Positions 21,403 through 25,524 of a stretch of 25,524 bases of DNA are shown here, piece by piece; the stretch's first letter is position 1, and each line of letters opens with the position of its first letter. Below the pieces are notes generated by a model. It did not search any database, had not been told where the DNA came from, and saw nothing but the letters and a program-made list of their open reading frames with translations. The stretch spans positions 1 to 25,524 of the forward strand of contig CAAHEQ010000108.1 in NCBI GenBank assembly GCA_900772625.1, given 5' to 3'. Source of the stretch: Alphaproteobacteria bacterium (lineage in GTDB: Bacteria > Pseudomonadota > Alphaproteobacteria > CAAHEQ01 > UBA3637). Position numbers and translations under genes: made by a program.

Positions 21403-23223
21403 TTAAAGGAGTACTGCTGCAACGTAAAGTGTTCCTTTTGACATCGATGAGCCATTCCTACGTAAGCTCATCGATGTTTTTTTAATTACTTGAAAGCCCG
21501 TTTCGGCCAATAATGCATCAACCAGCTTGGGTGCGTGCAAATAGCGTCCCTCAACGTTCAGCTTCACATCATTTTCACCGTCTTCAATTGAAAAAATAAA
21601 TAAGCCATTTGGGCTTAAACGAGGCTGGATAGCCTTGAAAACAGGCTTTAAATTATGGATATAACAAAACACATCGGCCGATAAAATCAAATCGAACTGC
21701 TCTTTTTCGTGCGCCAAGTAATCCAAAATGTCTTGCGTATAAAGCGCGCTATAGGCGTTTTTACTTTGCGCCTTTTGAATCATTTTGACAGAACAATCAA
21801 CACCTGTCAGCTTGTCACAGCTTGCCGAAAGTAAAGCGCCGCAAGCGCCTGTGCCACAGCCTAAATCCAGCGCGTTTTTAAAATGCTTTCCTGCCAATTC
21901 TTGCGCAATTGCGGCTGGGATTTGGCATTTTAAAAGCTTCATCTTGTCGTCATAGCTGTCCGCAAAGGCGTCATACAGCGTTTGTGTATAGGCAAAATCT
22001 GCCGTCTCATCCGCCCACTTATCGCCGTCATTATCTGCCGCTTTATCCTCACCACGTTCATTTTGCGCGCCGTGCAGTGCCGCATAAGTGTGCTTGGCAA
22101 GCGGGTTGTCTGGAAAGTTTTTAAGCCAACCTTCGGCATATTTTAAAGCCTCGGCAGGCGCTTTGTCGTGCCATTTGGTCAGCAAGCTAACAAGTCGCAA
22201 ATGCGCTTGCATTTCCAATTGATGCTGTCCCAACAGGTTAAAGTAAAGTCCTGCGGCTTCCTGATAATCGCCAACATCTTCCAAAATCGTGGCAAGGTTA
22301 AATAATGCGGTTTTATCTTTCGGATTTAAAATGACCACTTGGCGGTACATTTCAAGCGCTTCATTGGTGCGCGATTGCTTATATAAAAGGCTGCCCAGAT
22401 TGTTATATGCTGCCGTATTACTTGGGTTAATGCGCAAAACGCACCGATAATCTTGTTCGGCCTGCAAGGGGTTTAAAGTCTCTTCCAACAGGGCTTTTTC
22501 AAAATAAGCATCTGCACAAAATCGGTTCAGATGAATGGCTTTGTCAAAACTTGCCAGCGCTTTATCGGGCTCGTTTAAAAGGCTTTGTACCTTGCCCATT
22601 TCAACCCACAGAAAATCTTTGTCGGGCTCGATTGCAAGCGCGCGCTCGATAAGGGGCTTTGCTGCTGGAGTATCTCCCGTTTGCCGATATTGCACCGAGC
22701 GTTGATAAAGGGCAGGTACAAAATCGGCCTTGAGCAAAAGGGCTTTGTCTAAAAGTGCTTCGGCCTTTTGCGGTTGCCCCCTATCCCCCATAAGCAAGGC
22801 TTTGTTGACATATGCCCACAGCATTTTGGGATTCATCGAAAGCGCTTTGTCAAATGCTTGCTCGGCTTTATCATAGAGCCCCTTGGTGCGCCAAATGTTG
22901 CCCAAATTATTAAATGCTTCGGGCATTTGAGTTAATTTTTCATAGCGTTCTGCTGCTTCACTTAACTTGCCGTCCTCTTGCAAAGCGACCGCAAGCGAGT
23001 ACTGATAATCCTGATTATCGGGCGCAAGTAATGTCGCTTGGTACAAAAGGTTTACTGCCTCATCCAGCACGCCTTTTGTCAGCGCGATAACACCCAGAAA
23101 ATAAAATGCGCCCGCGTTATAAGAATCCATTTGTAAGACTTCACGAAACAGCGTTTCTGCTTCGTCTAAATTGCCCGTGCCATAGACCGTCAGTGCCTTG
23201 GAAAATAACAATTCTGTATTCAT
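21403..23223 (-). CDS. TPR protein fused to a SAM-dependent methyltransferase
   Basis: A 606-aa cytoplasmic protein. Residues ~1-375 are consecutive tetratricopeptide repeats (for example YDKAEQAFDKALSMNPKMLWAYVNKALL and TNEALEMYRQVVILNPKDKTALFNLATIL). Residues ~425-606 form a class I methyltransferase: motif I LDLGCGTGACGALL, motif II VDCSVKMIQKAQ, and the motif IV region DLILSADVFCYI. The TPR part probably selects a protein substrate; the acceptor is unknown. Fusions of this kind are known in proteobacteria. AAAGGA precedes the ATG. Codons near the 3' end also encode, on the other strand, a perfect terminator at 21441-21483. It is divergent from accB. Confidence 0.9.
   Translation of the reverse strand: MNTELLFSKALTVYGTGNLDEAETLFREVLQMDSYNAGAFYFLGVIALTKGVLDEAVNLLYQATLLAPDNQDYQYSLAVALQEDGKLSEAAERYEKLTQMPEAFNNLGNIWRTKGLYDKAEQAFDKALSMNPKMLWAYVNKALLMGDRGQPQKAEALLDKALLLKADFVPALYQRSVQYRQTGDTPAAKPLIERALAIEPDKDFLWVEMGKVQSLLNEPDKALASFDKAIHLNRFCADAYFEKALLEETLNPLQAEQDYRCVLRINPSNTAAYNNLGSLLYKQSRTNEALEMYRQVVILNPKDKTALFNLATILEDVGDYQEAAGLYFNLLGQHQLEMQAHLRLVSLLTKWHDKAPAEALKYAEGWLKNFPDNPLAKHTYAALHGAQNERGEDKAADNDGDKWADETADFAYTQTLYDAFADSYDDKMKLLKCQIPAAIAQELAGKHFKNALDLGCGTGACGALLSASCDKLTGVDCSVKMIQKAQSKNAYSALYTQDILDYLAHEKEQFDLILSADVFCYIHNLKPVFKAIQPRLSPNGLFIFSIEDGENDVKLNVEGRYLHAPKLVDALLAETGFQVIKKTSMSLRRNGSSMSKGTLYVAAVLL
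21441..21483 (+). terminator. Terminator of the unknown cluster, inside the opposing gene
   Basis: A 12-bp perfect stem ACATCGATGAGC/GCTCATCGATGT (21441-21452/21466-21477) with a 13-nt loop and then T to 21483. It points in the plus direction, 45 bp after A2, and lies within codons of the TPR-methyltransferase. Confidence 0.85.
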
Positions 23224-23306
23224 TGTCGCGTCCTTTTTTTAAGCAGTATAAAGGCATTGCTCGGGCTTTTCAATAAAAATCTAACAAAAGTGTTATAAAA
23301 GTTGAA

Positions 23307-23335
23307 TTGCGTTTTAAAAAAGCTTTGCTTATAAT
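23307..23335 (+). promoter_or_regulatory. Promoter of accB-accC
   Basis: TTGCGT (23307-23312), a 17-bp spacer and a perfect TATAAT (23330-23335), giving a leader of about 22 nt to ATG 23364. Confidence 0.75.
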
Positions 23336-23363
23336 CGAGCCAAAACTGACAGAAGGAAAAGAG

Positions 23364-23807
23364 ATGCAAAATATTGATAAAAATGCGATTAAAGAGTTGT
23401 CCGAGCTGTTGCACGCCAACGACTTAAGAGAAATTGAATACGAGGCCGAAAATGTGCGCATTCGCGTGGTGGCAAATTCTGCGATGCCCGCCAGTATGCC
23501 TGCGCCAATGCCAACAGTGGTAGCCGCACCTGTTGCAAGTGCTGCTCAGGCTTCTGCACCAGAGGAAGATTTATCCAAAGCCGTTAAGTCACCGATGGTG
23601 GGCGTTGTTTATTTGTCCTCTGATCCATCGCAACCGCCTTTTGTGCGCGAAGGGGATATAATCGGCGTTGGGCAAACTTTGTGCTTAATCGAAGCGATGA
23701 AAACATTCAGCCCCGTCAAGTCGGATAAAGCGGGTTGCGTGAAGAAAGTTTTAGTTTCCTCAGGTATGCCTGTCGAGTTTAACGAACCTTTGTTTGTGAT
23801 TGAATAA
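23364..23807 (+). CDS. accB: Biotin carboxyl carrier protein of acetyl-CoA carboxylase
   Basis: A 147-aa carrier that bears biotin and shuttles CO2 between the carboxylase and transferase parts of acetyl-CoA carboxylase, the first step of fatty-acid synthesis. The N-terminal helical part is followed by an Ala/Pro/Met-rich hinge (~38-66) and the biotinyl domain with EAMKTFSPV; the biotinylated Lys is 113. The classical AMKM reads AMKT here. The thumb PSQPPFVREGD typical of bacterial BCCP is present. ATG 23364 follows GAAGGA. A longer frame begins inside the -35 box and is rejected. Confidence 0.95.
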   Translation: MQNIDKNAIKELSELLHANDLREIEYEAENVRIRVVANSAMPASMPAPMPTVVAAPVASAAQASAPEEDLSKAVKSPMVGVVYLSSDPSQPPFVREGDIIGVGQTLCLIEAMKTFSPVKSDKAGCVKKVLVSSGMPVEFNEPLFVIE

Positions 23808-23808
23808 G

Positions 23809-25161
23809 ATGTTTGAAAAAGTTTTAATTGCTAATCGAGGAGAAATTGCGCTGCGTATTCACCGTGCGTGCAAAGAAATGGGCATTAAAACGGTGGCGGT
23901 GCATTCAACGGTTGATGCCGATGCGATGCATGTGCGCTTGGCAGATGAGGCGATTTGCATTGGCCCAGCTCCTGCCAGAGATTCTTATTTAAATAAGGCC
24001 GCGATTATCAGTGCCGCTTTGATTTGCGGCGCAGATGCGATTCACCCAGGTTATGGCTTTTTATCGGAAAATGCAGACTTTGCTGAAATGGTTGAAGCGC
24101 ACGGCTTAACCTTTATCGGTCCAAAGCCCGAAATGATTCGCAAAATGGGCAATAAGGTGGAGGCCAGAGCCGCCGCTAAAGCCAGCGGACTGCCAATTTT
24201 GCCAGGTTCTGAAGGGGCTATTTCAAACTTGGACGCCGCCTTGATTGTGGCGCAAAAAATTGGTTATCCTGTTTTAGTCAAAGCCGCAAATGGTGGTGGT
24301 GGCAAGGGAATGAAAGTTGCCTACTCATCACAGGAGCTTTCCAGTGCATTTGTGCTTGCGCAAAAAGAAGCCAAAGCTGCTTTCGGTGATGATACCGTTT
24401 TTATCGAAAAATACCTTGAAAATCCGCGCCATATAGAAGTGCAGGTTTTGGCTGATGACTATGGTGAAGTTGTATGCCTTGGTGAGCGCGATTGCTCCTT
24501 ACAACGCAACAATCAAAAGATTTTGGAAGAAACACCATCGCCCGCGCTGAATAAACAGCAACGTCAGCAATTGTTTGATGTTGTAAGCAATGCTGTTAAG
24601 AAAATTGGCTATACGAATGCGGGCACGTTAGAGTTTTTATATGAAAATGGCGAATTTTACTTTTTGGAAATGAATACGCGGCTTCAAGTCGAACACCCTA
24701 TCACAGAAATGGTGACGGGCATTGACATTGTGCGCGAGCAAATCAGACTGGCAAGCGGTGCACCTTTGGGCTATACGCAATCGAATGTACGCATCGAAGG
24801 TCACGCAATCGAGTGCCGTATCAATGCGGAAAATCCGATGACGTTTATCCCAAGCCCTGGTAAAATCGATTGTTGGCATGTTCCTGGTGGTTTGTGGGTG
24901 CGTGTCGATTCGGCAATGTTTGCGGGCTATAAAGTGCCTGCTAACTATGACAGTTTGGTTGCTAAGTTGGTTGTCTTTGGACGCACACGTAATGGCGCTT
25001 TGATGCGCTTGCGCCGAGCTTTGGATGAATTCGTTATAGATGGAATAGAAACAACGATTCCGCTTCATCAACGCTTGATTCACGATGCCGAGTTCATCGA
25101 TGGACAATATAACATTCACTGGCTTGAAAAATTCTTAAAGAAGATCAAATCAGAGTCTTAA
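23809..25161 (+). CDS. accC: Biotin carboxylase subunit of acetyl-CoA carboxylase
   Basis: A 450-aa ATP-grasp enzyme carboxylating the biotin on AccB. It shows the N-terminal LIANRGEIALRI, the HPGYGFLSENADFAE loop, the glycine-rich ATP lid GGGGKGMK, EKYLENPRHIEVQVLAD, the ERDCSLQRNNQKILEETPSP block with the HCO3-/biotin residues, and FLEMNTRLQVEHPITEMVTGIDIV. All expected active-site residues are present and length is standard. The ATG is 1 nt after the accB stop without its own strong ribosome site, consistent with coupling. A TTG three codons upstream is not needed. Confidence 0.97.
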   Translation: MFEKVLIANRGEIALRIHRACKEMGIKTVAVHSTVDADAMHVRLADEAICIGPAPARDSYLNKAAIISAALICGADAIHPGYGFLSENADFAEMVEAHGLTFIGPKPEMIRKMGNKVEARAAAKASGLPILPGSEGAISNLDAALIVAQKIGYPVLVKAANGGGGKGMKVAYSSQELSSAFVLAQKEAKAAFGDDTVFIEKYLENPRHIEVQVLADDYGEVVCLGERDCSLQRNNQKILEETPSPALNKQQRQQLFDVVSNAVKKIGYTNAGTLEFLYENGEFYFLEMNTRLQVEHPITEMVTGIDIVREQIRLASGAPLGYTQSNVRIEGHAIECRINAENPMTFIPSPGKIDCWHVPGGLWVRVDSAMFAGYKVPANYDSLVAKLVVFGRTRNGALMRLRRALDEFVIDGIETTIPLHQRLIHDAEFIDGQYNIHWLEKFLKKIKSES

Positions 25162-25181
25162 TTATATAGTTTTTTGTATGG

Positions 25182-25208
25182 GAGGCTATTGCAAAATGGC
25201 CTCTTTTT
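25182..25208 (+). terminator. Terminator after accC
   Basis: GAGGC (25182-25186) pairs with GCCTC (25199-25203) across a 12-nt loop and is followed by TTTTT. The stem is short, so the call is moderate. Confidence 0.6.
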
Positions 25209-25252
25209 ATATAAATGATTTCTTGTAGTCATAAAACAACAAGGAGAGACAA

Positions 25253-25292
25253 ATGAAAAAACATTTATTTTTAACAGCCTCGGTACTTTGCC
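25253..25292 (+). CDS. Start of an exported protein, cut off by an apparent chimera
   Basis: A strong AAGGAGAG site 5 bp before ATG 25253 and the residues MKKHLFLTASVL look like the beginning of a signal peptide, in the same style as MKKSYLLLLAAA at 6447. From about 25285 the reading becomes the antisense of an ABC-transporter gene, so the true continuation is lost. The frame stays open to the window edge, but the later residues are not protein-like. Confidence 0.5.
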
Positions 25293-25524
25293 GCCGCAAT
25301 TATATCCTCATCCGTGATGTTCTTCTCATTCAGGCGGATGTTGTCCTTCACGTCTCCGGTGAACAGGAACACGTCCTGCAGCATCTGGCCTATGTTGCGT
25401 CTAAGATCCTCCAGCTTTATCTTTTTAACGTCTATGCCGTCTATTGTTATGCTGCCCTTTTGAATGTCATAATAGCGGCAGATAAGGTTCTGTATTGTGG
25501 TTTTGCCCGCGCCCGTTGCTCCAA
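25271..25524 (-). CDS. ABC exporter ATP-binding domain, partial, probably foreign sequence
   Basis: On the minus strand the edge frame begins with the Walker A GATGAGKTT. It continues with a segment typical of MsbA-like exporters, including RYYDIQKGSITIDGIDV and the Q-loop stretch IGQMLQDVFLFTGDVKDNI. The similarity runs to AAAKY near 25284 and then stops in RGC and a TAA at 25273-25271, just where the antisense signal-peptide sequence begins. Isoleucine is often ATA and arginine AGA, unlike the window's other genes; the style suggests a Firmicute. Both ends of the domain are missing here: the Walker B, signature and D-loop would lie past the break. Confidence 0.8.
   Translation of the reverse strand, partial: GATGAGKTTIQNLICRYYDIQKGSITIDGIDVKKIKLEDLRRNIGQMLQDVFLFTGDVKDNIRLNEKNITDEDIIAAAKYRGC

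Overview
The window is a 25.5 kb piece of a moderately low-GC proteobacterial chromosome, most likely an uncultured, possibly gut-associated, alphaproteobacterium. Pointers are an alphaproteobacterial-type family-4 uracil-DNA glycosylase, a C1:A72 initiator tRNA, the pyrH-frr-uppS order, accBC, Gram-negative envelope proteins (an outer-membrane barrel, an OmpA-like lipoprotein, an OapA/M23 endopeptidase) and a prepilin leader of the type I recall from such genomes. The taxonomy is inference. No phage, transposase or CRISPR array is visible.

Layout. 1-2370: pyrH-frr-uppS on the minus strand, behind a GC-rich palindrome at the left edge. 2430-3642: a promoter, a structured leader with a terminator, a small outer-membrane barrel and an RNHCP zinc-ribbon gene that looks leaderless. 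3741-4160: an initiator tRNA on the minus strand with an extra base in its T stem, a 19-bp copy of its 3' end about 210 bp away, and two back-to-back consensus promoters. 4210-6263: an unknown 171-aa protein, a membrane protein that may be frameshifted at its start, and a PHP phosphoesterase. 6447-11110: an OmpA-like lipoprotein, a TPR lipoprotein, uracil-DNA glycosylase and an M23 endopeptidase. 11111-11876: a gene-free patch full of GC-rich palindromes. 11877-14726: a prepilin-like protein fused to a cysteine-rich and a beta-helix-like region, divergent from an unknown membrane protein. 14864-17231: glgA and meso-diaminopimelate dehydrogenase (ddh). 17253-21483: an unrecognised gene cluster. 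21403-25208: a TPR-methyltransferase fusion, divergent from accB-accC. 25253-25524: a truncated gene start running into an antisense ABC-transporter fragment, which looks like an assembly chimera.

The best candidate for an undescribed system is 17253-21483. A near-consensus promoter is followed by a 62-codon CxxC/CxxC mini-ORF inside a structured leader. Next comes an exported protein made of two tandem copies of one domain. After a terminator come four tightly packed genes: small protein A1, a Gly/Ala-rich membrane protein, a 483-aa repeat-containing protein, and A2, a paralogue of A1. A perfect terminator for this block lies inside the 3' end of the opposing gene. I recognise none of these families and assign no function.

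The other strong observation is the leader at 2467-2650. Its long-range helix shares bases with a terminator, as in a riboswitch or attenuator. All motif and pairing statements come from reading the sequence by eye; no database search or folding program was run.
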